Shown here: piece by piece, positions 18,305-26,853 of the stretch
How the letters are laid out: the number at the start of each line of letters is the position of its first letter
How positions within the stretch are numbered: position 1 is the first letter of the stretch
NCBI GenBank assembly: GCA_902809985.1
Contig: CADDXC010000001.1
Location: 1,674,001-1,738,000 of the forward strand
DNA: 64,000 nt
Direction: 5' to 3'
DNA from: Clostridiaceae bacterium BL-3
Lineage (GTDB): Bacteria > Bacillota > Clostridia > Clostridiales > Clostridiaceae
The notes under the pieces: model-generated
The model's database searches: none
What the model saw: only the letters and a program-made list of their open reading frames with translations
What the model was told of the DNA's origin: nothing
Made by a program: the position numbers and the translations under genes

Positions 18305-19168
18305 ATGAAACATAAAAAAATATCCAGTAAAAAGAGGAAAAATATACTAATACTTTCAGTATCAATTCTATTTTTATTTTCTCTTGGATTTATTTCTGGA
18401 GCAAGCGTGTCTTACAAAAAATCAAAAACTGTGGCAGCCAACAATATTTCTAGTTCACCCAGCAATATTTCTAATTCAACTAAGAGCTCTTCCACAGAAT
18501 CTCAAAAATACATGAATAAAAGGGAAAGTAAGGTACAAACTTTTAATTCAAAGGATTTAAGCAATTTTAACCCTTATAAATCAGATGGAAGAAAAGTGGT
18601 ATATCTGACTTTCGATGACGGACCTTCTTCAAATAATACACCTAAAATACTGGCTGTATTGAAAAATTATAATGTAAAAGCTACATTTTTCTTAATCGGA
18701 GAAAATGCGGAACAAAATAAGAAACTCGTAAAAGAAGAAGCTGCAGAAGGGCATGCGATTGGGAACCATACCTATTCTCATAATATGAGGTATATATATT
18801 CAGATCCAAAAGTATTTATAAGCGATATTAAAAAATGTGATGAAGTGTTAAAATCCATTTTGGGCAGTAATTATAATTCAAAGCTTATACGGTTTCCGGG
18901 AGGATCTTTCGGCAGAAAACTGGAGCCATTTAGAGAAGAAGCAAAAAAAAATGGGTACCGATATGTCGATTGGAATGACTTAACTGGCGATGCTGAACAT
19001 AACATAGTTCCTGTAGTAAACTTAATTAGTAAGGTTAAGCAGTATGCTAATCATGATCATTTGGTTATATTGATGCATGACGCACCCGAAAAGGTTACTA
19101 CTGTACAAGCTCTCCCACAGATTATAGAGTATTTCCGTTCACAAGGGTATTCTTTTGATACACTCTAA
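18305..19168 (+). CDS. Polysaccharide deacetylase (NodB domain), membrane-anchored
   Basis: 287 residues: a basic N-terminus, one membrane segment (ILILSVSILFLFSLGFISG), a Ser/Asn/Thr-rich linker of about 60 residues, then a NodB domain. Metal and catalytic motifs are present: TFDDGPS (D-D), HTYSH (two His), RFPGGSFG, the DWNDLTGDA region and LMHDA. Such proteins remove acetyl groups from peptidoglycan GlcNAc/MurNAc or other surface glycans outside the cell. ATG at 18305 follows GGGGAGATGGAATA; an upstream ATG has no ribosome site. It is a single-gene unit ended by a strong terminator. Confidence 0.92.
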   Translation: MKHKKISSKKRKNILILSVSILFLFSLGFISGASVSYKKSKTVAANNISSSPSNISNSTKSSSTESQKYMNKRESKVQTFNSKDLSNFNPYKSDGRKVVYLTFDDGPSSNNTPKILAVLKNYNVKATFFLIGENAEQNKKLVKEEAAEGHAIGNHTYSHNMRYIYSDPKVFISDIKKCDEVLKSILGSNYNSKLIRFPGGSFGRKLEPFREEAKKNGYRYVDWNDLTGDAEHNIVPVVNLISKVKQYANHDHLVILMHDAPEKVTTVQALPQIIEYFRSQGYSFDTL

Positions 19169-19180
19169 AGGACATTACTA

Positions 19181-19210
19181 AAAACAGGTAGTTTGGAACT
19201 ACCTGTTTTT
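19181..19210. terminator. Bidirectional terminator after the deacetylase
   Basis: Perfect 13-bp stem (19181-19193 / 19197-19209) with a three-base loop and T-runs on both sides, between convergent genes. Confidence 0.9.
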
Positions 19211-19232
19211 AAAAGCAATTTAAGATAAAATA

Positions 19233-20423
19233 TTATCTTTTATATAAATCTCTCAATTTCTGAAATGCACTAAAAGATCTTTTTATCATCTCTGGGTCAA
19301 CACAATAAGATATTCTTACATATCCTTGGCATCCAAAATCATCTGCCGGCACGATGAGAAGGTTGAATTTCTTTGCATTCTCAGAAAAATTAACTGCATT
19401 TTCTTCTAGTGACTTTACAAACAAATAAAATGCGCCATCTGGTCTAACACATTGATAATCCATTTTACTAAGTCCGTCATATAACAATTTTCTATTTGCA
19501 TCATATAATGCTATATCTGATGTTTCTCCCAGACACTGCAGGATTACCTTTTGGAACAAACTCGGGGCACATACATACCCAAGAGAACGCCCTGCTCCAC
19601 ATACTGCTGTATAGACATCCTTGGCATTTTCAACACAATGGGGAATCAAAATATATCCTATTCGCTCTCCCGGAAGCGAAAGTGATTTACTGTATGAGTA
19701 ACATACAATTGTATTCTCATAACAAGCTGGAATATATGGCACCTGTATGCCATCATAAACGATCTCCCTGTAGGGCTCATCTGATATGAGATATAAAGGT
19801 CTTCCATATTCTTTGGATTTCTTTTTCAATAAATCCGCTAAAGATCTCAATGTTTTTTTCGAATAGACAACACCTGATGGATTATTAGGAGAATTTATTA
19901 TGATTCCTTTTGTATGGGAGTTAATAGATCCTTCCAGCAAATCCATCTGAATTTGAAAATCTCTTGTATCTGCCGGTACTACTATAGGCTTTGCACCTGC
20001 ATTCCTTATAAATACTTTGTACTCTGGAAAATAAGGTGCAATAATAATAAATTCATCCTCGGGATTTACACTAAGAGCCCTAAGTGTAATAGAAAGTGAA
20101 GCTGCTGCACCACACGTCATATAAAAATTTTCTGCTTTAAGCTGACATTTAAATCTGCTGTTCATATAATCAGCTATACCTTTCCTCACTTCAAAATCTC
20201 CCTGTGCAGAAGTATAACCATGAATTTCATCTGACCTTTTTGTTTCCAACAAATTTATTATAGCTTCTCTTACACATTTCGGTGCTGGAACAGTTGGATT
20301 TCCAATACTGAAGTCAAACACATTTTCTTTCCCAACAATTTCAGCCTGCTGCTTTCCATACTCAAATAGCTCTCTGATTACAGAGCGTTTTGCTCCTAAT
20401 TCATACATCTCTTTTGATACCAT
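19233..20423 (-). CDS. Pyridoxal-phosphate aminotransferase (class I/II)
   Basis: A fold-type I aminotransferase of about 396 residues: DFSIGNPTVPAP near 35, INSPNNPSGVVYSKK near 170, ISDEPYREIVYDG near 205, and the PLP lysine in YSYSKSLSLPGERIGY near 238. Start taken at MVSKEMYELG (20423); a Met two codons earlier is equally possible, both being close to AAAGGAGTGAT. It is third after ptb and buk, 75 bases below buk with no terminator between, suggesting co-transcription. With ptb-buk it could supply 2-oxo acids whose acyl-CoA products are converted to acyl phosphates and ATP (inference). Confidence 0.88.
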   Translation of the reverse strand: MVSKEMYELGAKRSVIRELFEYGKQQAEIVGKENVFDFSIGNPTVPAPKCVREAIINLLETKRSDEIHGYTSAQGDFEVRKGIADYMNSRFKCQLKAENFYMTCGAAASLSITLRALSVNPEDEFIIIAPYFPEYKVFIRNAGAKPIVVPADTRDFQIQMDLLEGSINSHTKGIIINSPNNPSGVVYSKKTLRSLADLLKKKSKEYGRPLYLISDEPYREIVYDGIQVPYIPACYENTIVCYSYSKSLSLPGERIGYILIPHCVENAKDVYTAVCGAGRSLGYVCAPSLFQKVILQCLGETSDIALYDANRKLLYDGLSKMDYQCVRPDGAFYLFVKSLEENAVNFSENAKKFNLLIVPADDFGCQGYVRISYCVDPEMIKRSFSAFQKLRDLYKR

Positions 20424-20498
20424 TATCATATCACTCCTTTTAAACGGCCTAATAGCCAGCGGCCTGCAAAATTTCACAAGCGTTAATTGACCAAATTT

Positions 20499-21575
20499 TT
20501 AATCCAAATCATATTCTCTGGCATCTTCTTCACCTTTTAGCACTCTAAGTGTAAGTGTACCCAATGCCAAAGCTTCCATTTCATTCTCACCAGGCATAAT
20601 TTCTACCGGTGCAATAAATTCCACTCTTTTTTTTATCCAGGTAGTCAGCATATTTGAATATGCTATACCACCTGTAATAATAATGACATCTACATTTCCC
20701 TCTACCACTGTTGCAAGCTCACCTATTCTCTTGGCAACTTGATAAGCCATAGCCTCATACACCAATTTTGCCTTTTGATCTCCACTGTCAATCATTTTTT
20801 CAACTTTTCTAGCGTCATTTGTATTAAGATAATCCTTTAATCCACCATTCCCCCTAAGCTTTTTATGCATGGTTTTTTTATTAAACTTTCCAGAATAGCA
20901 AAGGTCTATAAGCGCCTTGCAGGGAACTTTCCCAGCTCTTTCAGGGGAAAATGGTCCATCATCATCAGGCATTACATCAACCATTCGCCCTCTTTCATGA
21001 ACACTTAACGATATTCCGCCGCCTAAATGGGCAACAATAAAATTCATGTCTCTGTATTTTTTTCCATACTTTTTTGCAGTTTTCATTGCCATTGCTCTTG
21101 AGTTTAACGCATGACTAGTACTTTCCCTTGGTATATCCGACATACCTGATATACGGGCTATGTCTCTCAACTCATCCACCCTGACTGAGTCATATATATA
21201 GGCCGATACTCCAATGGAATTTGCTATCTCATAAGCAATTAGTGCTCCTAAATTTGAAGCATGCTCCACTACTGGTTTATTTTTTAACCTATCCAGTATT
21301 GCTTTATTGACTATATAAGCTCCCGACTTTACTTTTGGAAGCATTCCTCCTCTTCCCACAACTGCATCTAATTCATGAACTTCATATTCTCTTTCTTTTA
21401 AAAACGAAAGAACGACTTCTTTTCTCATATCAAATTGATCTGCAACTTTATTATACTTTTCAATTTCCTCAACTGGGTGTTCCAGTGTTTCACATAATAC
21501 TTCTTTTTCATCTTCATATAAAGCTATTTTTGTAGAAGTAGAACCAGGGTTAATTGCCAATATTTTATAACTCAT
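20499..21575 (-). CDS. buk: Butyrate kinase (branched-chain fatty-acid kinase family)
   Basis: 358 residues, normal for Buk. It transfers phosphate from butyryl- (or isobutyryl-/isovaleryl-) phosphate to ADP. The ASKHA signature starts with ILAINPGSTSTKIALYE; FIVAHLGGGISLSVHERGRMVD lies near 183, SPERAGKVP near 217 and IITGGIAYSN near 300. It follows ptb with 105 bases between. There is no normal ribosome site directly before the ATG; instead AAAGGAG lies about 40 bases upstream, separated by an 8-bp hairpin that could bring it near the start (see separate entry). Confidence 0.95.
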   Translation of the reverse strand: MSYKILAINPGSTSTKIALYEDEKEVLCETLEHPVEEIEKYNKVADQFDMRKEVVLSFLKEREYEVHELDAVVGRGGMLPKVKSGAYIVNKAILDRLKNKPVVEHASNLGALIAYEIANSIGVSAYIYDSVRVDELRDIARISGMSDIPRESTSHALNSRAMAMKTAKKYGKKYRDMNFIVAHLGGGISLSVHERGRMVDVMPDDDGPFSPERAGKVPCKALIDLCYSGKFNKKTMHKKLRGNGGLKDYLNTNDARKVEKMIDSGDQKAKLVYEAMAYQVAKRIGELATVVEGNVDVIIITGGIAYSNMLTTWIKKRVEFIAPVEIMPGENEMEALALGTLTLRVLKGEEDAREYDLD

Positions 21576-21583
21576 TTTTTATC

Positions 21584-21623
21584 TAGTTACGAATATCATG
21601 ATAAGACGTAACTATACTCCTTT
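21584..21623 (-). promoter_or_regulatory. Hairpin between ribosome site and buk start codon
   Basis: On the minus strand AAAGGAG (21617-21623) is followed two bases later by TAGTTACG (21607-21614), a 15-base loop and CGTAACTA (21584-21591), then GATAAAAA and the ATG. If the stem forms, ribosome site and start come to about 10 bases apart; unfolded they are over 40 apart. Confidence 0.5.
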
Positions 21624-21680
21624 CTTGGTAGGTATAATTAAAATTGATCTGCTAATTTCATCCCTGTATCAATAAATTTA

Positions 21681-22586
21681 CTATTTAAGGGCTGCCGCAG
21701 ACAATACCAGAGATAGGTACTTTTCTTCAGCAGAGGAGCCTCTTGATGTTAAAACAATGGGAACTTTGGCCCCCACAATAAATCCTGCCATTTTTGCACC
21801 TGCAGAACATAGTAGAGATTTTCCCAATATATTTCCTGCTGTGATATTAGGAGAGATTAAAATATCTGCATCTCCTGCCACAGGGCTATTGTAACCTTTT
21901 AATTCAGCTGATTTCTTGCTCACAGCTAAGTCATAAGAAATAGGCCCTTCTACAATGCAATTTTTGATTTTTCCGTTTTTATTCATTTCCTTTAACAGAC
22001 CTGCATCAACAGATTCGGGCATTTTAGGATTGACCTTTTCAACAGCGGCTAAAACGGCAACCTTGGGATTTTCATATCCCATAGTAATAAGTGTGTTAAC
22101 AGCATTTTCAATAATTTGCCTTTTCTCATCCAAATTTGGGTACATCATCATTCCACCATCTGTAGTTACCATTAACTTGTGATAGCTAGGCACTTCATTA
22201 AAAACAAAATGAGACATGACATTTCCTGTTTCAAGTCCTTTTTCTTTATTTACTACCGCTCTTAAAATATCCGCAGTCTGGATTTTTCCCTTCATAATAA
22301 AATCTGCTTTATTCTGATGTATAAATTCTACAGCCTTCTCTGCTGCAGCATTGTCATTTTCCACATCAATAATCGCACTATTATCTAACTTCTCTTTTAA
22401 ATTGTCTAAAACTTTCTTTATTTTCACCTTATCACCTATTAATATAGGTTCTACAATATTATTTCTTTTTGCTTTAAATACAACCCTTAAGGTGTGTTCA
22501 TCCTGTGCAGCAACTACTGCTGCCCTTCTTTTTTCTTGGAAACCCTGAACATTTTTGATCAGTTCTGTAAAATTCTTAAATATCAT
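21681..22586 (-). CDS. ptb: Phosphate butyryltransferase
   Basis: 301 residues of the PTA/PTB fold. It swaps CoA for phosphate on butyryl-CoA (or branched acyl-CoA). Recognisable stretches: AAAEKAVEFIHQNKADFIMKG near 70, HFVFNEVPSYHKLMVTTDGGMMMYP near 135, and VEGPISYDLAVSKKSAELKG near 220. ATG at 22586 follows GGAGGAGGAAAAAC. It heads ptb-buk-aminotransferase and is preceded by a sigma-54-type -24/-12 promoter, which in other Firmicutes marks ptb-buk units working on branched-chain amino acids. No acyl-CoA dehydrogenase or thiolase is adjacent. Confidence 0.95.
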   Translation of the reverse strand: MIFKNFTELIKNVQGFQEKRRAAVVAAQDEHTLRVVFKAKRNNIVEPILIGDKVKIKKVLDNLKEKLDNSAIIDVENDNAAAEKAVEFIHQNKADFIMKGKIQTADILRAVVNKEKGLETGNVMSHFVFNEVPSYHKLMVTTDGGMMMYPNLDEKRQIIENAVNTLITMGYENPKVAVLAAVEKVNPKMPESVDAGLLKEMNKNGKIKNCIVEGPISYDLAVSKKSAELKGYNSPVAGDADILISPNITAGNILGKSLLCSAGAKMAGFIVGAKVPIVLTSRGSSAEEKYLSLVLSAAALK

Positions 22587-22650
22587 GTTTTTCCTCCTCC
22601 AACTCTTGTACAAAACATTCCTGACATACTATTTTACGATAATTACAATG

Positions 22651-22667
22651 AGCAAATATTATGCCAG
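22651..22667 (-). promoter_or_regulatory. Sigma-54 (-24/-12) promoter for ptb-buk
   Basis: The minus strand reads CTGGCATAATATTTGCT, matching the YTGGCAC-N5-TTGCW consensus at all but one strongly conserved base and with exact spacing. The predicted start is about 50 bases before the ptb ATG. The required enhancer-binding activator is not encoded in the window. Confidence 0.7.
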
Positions 22668-22725
22668 CGTTCAAGCTTGTTACTAATTGGTATTTTAACC
22701 TTAAAAAAATTACAAAAAACTGATA

Positions 22726-22768
22726 AAAGGGTTAATAGGTACTTATTATTTAACCCTATTAACCCTTT
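22726..22768 (-). terminator. Terminator after the ThiY-like gene
   Basis: 14-bp perfect stem 22726-22739 / 22755-22768; on the minus strand the downstream sequence includes TTTTTTG and a second T-run. It ends the TPP-controlled operon before the ptb promoter region. Confidence 0.75.
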
Positions 22769-22793
22769 ATATATTAGATACTCCTCTTTCCCA

Positions 22794-23810
22794 TCATTTA
22801 TCATTTTCCAGAACATTCACATAAAAATCCTCAGCATTTACATCTTTTTTTAAAAGTCCCTGTTTTTTAAGCCAGTTTATATTGTTCTGCCATACGCCTT
22901 TATCCTGACTCAGAAAAGGCTCATTTTTTGATTCCATCTTAGGCAAAAGTATACTCAAACTTTTCTTTTCAACAGCTTCCTTAAGAGGAAAACTGCCTTT
23001 TTGTTGATTGTCCATGAGTATTTTCAGGGCCTCATCCGGATTATTTTTGGTATACTCAAATCCCTTCTGGGCGGCCTTCATAAATTTTTTAATGGTTTCA
23101 GGCTTTTCCTTTAGAGTTTTATCGCTGGTTACAAGTACTTCTTCATAATAATTTGGGACTCCATATTTGGAAGGATCAAAATAATTTACAGGATGATTTT
23201 CATTTTCCATCATGAGAACTTCATGATTTATAAGTCCACCTGTAGTGGCATCTACTTTTTTAGTTACCATGGATGACAGAAGATCAAATCCTACATCCAC
23301 CATCTTAACAGTATCCGGATTTCCACCATCTTTTTTAACCATGGTCTTTACGTACTCGGTATTCAGCGGATTCCCTGAATAGCCCACGGTTTTTCCCTGA
23401 AGATCCTTAGGTGAATTTATATTATTTGACTTCAGTGCTATTATAACATTCAAAGGTGTATGTACTACCGCTCCAACAGATTTTACAGGTACTCCCTGGT
23501 TAGCTCTTGCAATTACAAGATCCGGCTGATAGTAAATCCCAAGTGTCGCCTTTCCTGCTGCTGGAAGAGTGAGTGGATCTGTAGGATCCGACGGAAATTT
23601 TATATTCACTTTAAGTCCTTCCTCTTTAAAATACCCTTTCTCAATAGCTGCATATATAAAACTGTGTATGGCGTTTGGATACCAGTCAAGCACCAAATCC
23701 ACGTTTTCAAGCTGTCCATTGCCATTTTGTGATGATTTACTGCCGCACCCTGCTAAACCCACCAACATTAAGACTGACATTATAAAAGCTAAGATCTTTA
23801 TTTTCCTCAA
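22794..23810 (-). CDS. thiY: ThiY-like pyrimidine-precursor-binding lipoprotein
   Basis: 338 residues with signal peptide and lipobox (VGLAGC, Cys about 22). The mature protein is of the NMT1/ThiY type: LVLDWYPNAIHSFIYAAIEKGYFKEEGL matches the start of binding proteins for hydroxymethylpyrimidine or formylaminopyrimidine. Its ATG overlaps the permease stop by four bases, implying translational coupling. It is last gene of the TPP-riboswitch operon, so the ligand is very probably a thiamine pyrimidine precursor. No residue-level check of the pocket was possible. Confidence 0.87.
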   Translation of the reverse strand: MRKIKILAFIMSVLMLVGLAGCGSKSSQNGNGQLENVDLVLDWYPNAIHSFIYAAIEKGYFKEEGLKVNIKFPSDPTDPLTLPAAGKATLGIYYQPDLVIARANQGVPVKSVGAVVHTPLNVIIALKSNNINSPKDLQGKTVGYSGNPLNTEYVKTMVKKDGGNPDTVKMVDVGFDLLSSMVTKKVDATTGGLINHEVLMMENENHPVNYFDPSKYGVPNYYEEVLVTSDKTLKEKPETIKKFMKAAQKGFEYTKNNPDEALKILMDNQQKGSFPLKEAVEKKSLSILLPKMESKNEPFLSQDKGVWQNNINWLKKQGLLKKDVNAEDFYVNVLENDK

Positions 23811-24550
23811 ATTTCATTCCTCCCCTTTACTATTTTATTTTCCAGTATGCTTATAATTTTAACCATAATCAATGCGACTACAGACAATATTACAATAGGT
23901 GCAAAAACCCCAGCACCGTCCAGCTGTGTCATCATTCTCTTACTAAAATATCCAAGTCCTGCCTGGGCTCCCAGCCACTCACTTATGGCTGCACCTACCA
24001 CACTCAATGGTACTGCTATCTTAAGGGCGGAAAAGAAGTAAGGAAGTGATGCTGGAAACTTCAATTTTATAAATATATCTCCTTTGCTGGCACCATAGGT
24101 AAACAGAAGTTCCTCCATATCCCTCCTAGTGGAACGAAGTCCGTCATATACATTTATGGTTATTGGGAAAAAAGTTATGAGTATGGTTACCAGCACTTTG
24201 CTCCATATGCCATATCCAAACCACAGCACAAATATAGGAGCAAGTGCAGTTATGGGCACTGTCTGCGTTACAATTACAATAGGATAAAGAGCTCTCTGTA
24301 CTCTTTCACTTATATTCATAGCCGCAGCAAGAAGAACCCCAAATACTATGGATATTCCAAGCCCTTCAAAAGTCACAGCAAGGGTAGCCGGCAAATGTAC
24401 CAAAAATAAGATGTCCTTCAGCTCCCATATTTTTTTCACAATTGCTGTAGGAGATGGGAGGATGTACATAGCATCTATATATCTGGCAATTGCTTCCCAG
24501 ACTGCAAAAAACAACAGGCATATTATTATGGAGGATCTGTATTTTTTCAC
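23807..24550 (-). CDS. thiX: ABC transporter permease, ThiX type
   Basis: 247 residues with about six membrane spans and the permease EAA-like loop (FTYGASKGDIFIKLKFPASLPYFFSALKIAVPLSV). The start PSPTAIVKKIWEL is typical of the NitT/TauT/ThiX permease group. Four-base overlaps with both the ATPase upstream and the binding protein downstream indicate one coupled unit. Assigned as the membrane part of the pyrimidine-precursor importer from operon context. Confidence 0.87.
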   Translation of the reverse strand: MKKYRSSIIICLLFFAVWEAIARYIDAMYILPSPTAIVKKIWELKDILFLVHLPATLAVTFEGLGISIVFGVLLAAAMNISERVQRALYPIVIVTQTVPITALAPIFVLWFGYGIWSKVLVTILITFFPITINVYDGLRSTRRDMEELLFTYGASKGDIFIKLKFPASLPYFFSALKIAVPLSVVGAAISEWLGAQAGLGYFSKRMMTQLDGAGVFAPIVILSVVALIMVKIISILENKIVKGRNEI

Positions 24551-25302
24551 AACCTTATCCCCCTTTTAAGTTCTTCTATAAGCTGTGCCTTTATCCTCAA
24601 AATATCAGGATTGTCAAGCATATCTCTTGTTCTGGGATAGTTTAAATCAACCTTTATTTCCTTAAATTTTCTTATAGGACTTCCATCTGTTACAAATATT
24701 CTTGTAGACAAAAAAAGTGCTTCCTCCACATCATGAGTTATAAACAATACAGTCTTGTTTAATTTGGACCACTTATCCAAAAGCCATTCCTGCATAGAGA
24801 GTCTTGTTATTGCATCCAGTGCACTAAAGGGCTCATCCAAAAGGAGCAGTTCTGAGCCTGTAAGAAGAGTTCTTGTAAAGGCTACCCTCTGGCGCATACC
24901 TCCGGACAAATCCCTGGGATATTTATCTTTATATTTTTCCAGGCCGAAACTTTGCAGCATTTCTTCTGCCTCGTTCCTGACCCTTTTCATATCTCCACCT
25001 TTGATCTCAAGGGGCAGTGAAGAATTTTGAAGTATGGTTCTCCAGGGTATTAAAAGATCATTCTGAGGCATATATCCTATGTAGCCCTTTCCCAAAACGT
25101 TTATATTTCTGCCCTCTAAAAATATATCTCCTTCAAAAGGTCTCTCCAATTTGCAGATAAGCCTGAACACAGTGCTTTTTCCGCATCCGCTGGGACCCAC
25201 TATACTTATGAACTCCCCTTTATCTACTCTGAAACTCAAACTTTTTATTATAAAATCCGGGTCTTCATCATATTTAAAGCTTATATTTTTAAATTCCAGC
25301 AC
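24547..25302 (-). CDS. thiZ: ABC transporter ATPase, ThiZ type
   Basis: 251 residues: Walker A GPSGCGKST near 38, Q-loop YMPQND, signature LSGGMRQR near 133, Walker B LLLLDEP near 153, switch His in FITHDVEE. It starts with GTG inside the end of tenA (14-base overlap); its ribosome site AGGAGG is encoded by the tenA codons for Thr-Gly-Gly. Probably powers the ThiX/ThiY importer. Confidence 0.88.
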   Translation of the reverse strand: MLEFKNISFKYDEDPDFIIKSLSFRVDKGEFISIVGPSGCGKSTVFRLICKLERPFEGDIFLEGRNINVLGKGYIGYMPQNDLLIPWRTILQNSSLPLEIKGGDMKRVRNEAEEMLQSFGLEKYKDKYPRDLSGGMRQRVAFTRTLLTGSELLLLDEPFSALDAITRLSMQEWLLDKWSKLNKTVLFITHDVEEALFLSTRIFVTDGSPIRKFKEIKVDLNYPRTRDMLDNPDILRIKAQLIEELKRGIRL

Positions 25303-25963
25303 AATTACATCCTCCTGTCATAGCCATATCCCAAAACATACTTTCATATTTACTGGTATTTATAAAAATTTCTTTCAATCTCTCAAATTTCTTTTCCGAT
25401 ATATCTGCAGTCAACTGATCAAACAGTTCAATCAGCCACCTCGTTTCCCTTTCGTAATCTTCTGAAGAGTACCCCCTTATCCACTGTCCATAAAATTTAT
25501 CTTCCACGGCTCCCTCTATTTTACTCAGTCTTTTACCAATCAAAAGATAACTCCACATACAGGCTAGAAGGGAAGCTGTTAAATCCATCAGATCTCCCAT
25601 CTGCGACACTGACAGCATGTAATTTGTATAGGAAATATTTTCAATGGCAGCTTCGGTATTCTCTATATTCTCTTTTCTTATGCCCAATCTTTTCATATAA
25701 TTTCTATGTATATTCATCTCTCCATTCAATATATTGTCCACCATCTTCGAGAAACCCCGCATGATACTCTCATCTTGGGCTTTAACTATTCCAAGTGCAT
25801 ATACTTTTACATAATCCAGAAGATATATATAATCCTGAATCATGTAAAATTTGAATTTCTCCACATTCAAACTTCCATCTGCTATTCCCCTTATAAAAGG
25901 ATGCTCGTAATAAGAATCCCATATAACCTTTACACTATCATATAATTTTATAGATGTTCTCAT
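25289..25963 (-). CDS. tenA: TenA-family aminopyrimidine aminohydrolase / thiaminase II
   Basis: 224 residues of the TenA helical fold. The catalytic Cys is in LLACMWSY near 135, the substrate-contact stretch FYMIQDYIYLLDYVKVYALG near 40-60, and the late Glu in the helix starting ERETRWLIELFDQL near 190. Family enzymes hydrolyse degraded thiamine pyrimidines to hydroxymethylpyrimidine for salvage. ATG at 25963 follows AAGGCGGG; longer 5' readings would cross the riboswitch terminator. It is first gene under the TPP riboswitch and is followed by the matching importer, which strongly supports salvage of pyrimidine breakdown products. Confidence 0.92.
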   Translation of the reverse strand: MRTSIKLYDSVKVIWDSYYEHPFIRGIADGSLNVEKFKFYMIQDYIYLLDYVKVYALGIVKAQDESIMRGFSKMVDNILNGEMNIHRNYMKRLGIRKENIENTEAAIENISYTNYMLSVSQMGDLMDLTASLLACMWSYLLIGKRLSKIEGAVEDKFYGQWIRGYSSEDYERETRWLIELFDQLTADISEKKFERLKEIFINTSKYESMFWDMAMTGGCNCAGI

Positions 25964-26000
25964 ACAATCCCGCCTTTTCAATTCACAATGCACAATTATT

Positions 26001-26044
26001 CTCATAAAAAAGGTACAAACTTTTAAAAAAATGTTTGTACCTTT
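26001..26044 (-). terminator. Riboswitch-controlled terminator before tenA
   Basis: 12-bp stem (26033-26044 / 26009-26020) followed on the minus strand by TTTTTTATG. It lies just downstream of the TPP aptamer and is its likely expression platform (off with TPP). Confidence 0.85.
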
Positions 26045-26062
26045 ATCGACTAAATTATATTG

Positions 26063-26156
26063 CAACCTCTTCCTACGCTGGCATTGACCAGATCAGGTAC
26101 AACTAGGGTCTAAGGATTCAATCCTCACTCTCAGCCGGTAACACCAGCACCCCTGG
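26063..26156 (-). promoter_or_regulatory. TPP (THI-box) riboswitch
   Basis: The minus strand shows GGGGTGCTGG, then GGCTGAGAGTG, a variable stem, ACCCTAGTTG, ACCTGATCTGG and TCAATGCCAGCGTAGG. All conserved THI elements are in order. It controls tenA-thiZ-thiX-thiY. Confidence 0.96.
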
Positions 26157-26201
26157 GATATATAAAACTATTTAATTTTATATATTGCACAGACACCAAT
26201 T

Positions 26202-26230
26202 ATATTACTACAATAATTGAAATTAATCAA
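26202..26230 (-). promoter_or_regulatory. Sigma-A promoter of the TPP-controlled operon
   Basis: Minus strand TTGATT (26225-26230), 17 bases, TAATAT (26202-26207), about 40 bases before the aptamer. Confidence 0.6.
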
Positions 26231-26244
26231 TATTTCCGTCGTAT

Positions 26245-26853
26245 TTACTCTAGCGAATAAATTACATTACCTAGTTCTCTGGCTTCTTCTTTATCATGAG
26301 TCACCATTATAACTGTTCTTTTATTTTCCCTGTAAAGCAATAAAAACTTCTCTATTATGTCACCCTTTAACCTATTATCCAGGCCCTTAAAAGGTTCATC
26401 CATCAGGAGCAGATCACTTCTATAGGCAAAAGCTCTGGCAAGTGCAACTCTTCTCTTCATACCTCCACTTAATTCCCCGGGAAATTTATCTCTGCAATCT
26501 GACAGTTCCACCATATTTAAAAATTTATTTACAGTCGATTCTATTTCATCTCTATTCATTACAGATTTTAGTACAAAAGCCACATTTTCATATACTGTCA
26601 AATGGGAGATAAGCCTATCTTCCTGAAAAACATAAGACAATCTATCGCTTTTCAAATATACCTGTCCATCATAATCTTTTTCAATTCCACTTATAATATT
26701 TAAAAGAGTGGTTTTCCCACAGCCCGAGGGTCCAAATATAACTGTAATTTTGTCCTTTAAAAAGCTAAGATTTAAGTTTATAAACACAGGAAGTTTCCCA
26801 TAGGATTTGTTCAAATTTTTAATTATAACTTCATATTTACCATCATCTTTCAT
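26245..26853 (-). CDS. ABC transporter ATPase (NitT/TauT-like)
   Basis: A short ATPase of 202 residues with Walker A GPSGCGKTT near 41, Q-loop VFQEDRL, signature ELSGGMKRR near 128, Walker B LLLMDEP near 148 and switch His MVTHDKEE. It lacks the usual C-terminal extension, as is common in this importer group. A four-base overlap couples it to the permease gene. Last of a three-gene importer ending just before the TPP promoter. Confidence 0.9.
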   Translation of the reverse strand: MKDDGKYEVIIKNLNKSYGKLPVFINLNLSFLKDKITVIFGPSGCGKTTLLNIISGIEKDYDGQVYLKSDRLSYVFQEDRLISHLTVYENVAFVLKSVMNRDEIESTVNKFLNMVELSDCRDKFPGELSGGMKRRVALARAFAYRSDLLLMDEPFKGLDNRLKGDIIEKFLLLYRENKRTVIMVTHDKEEARELGNVIYSLE

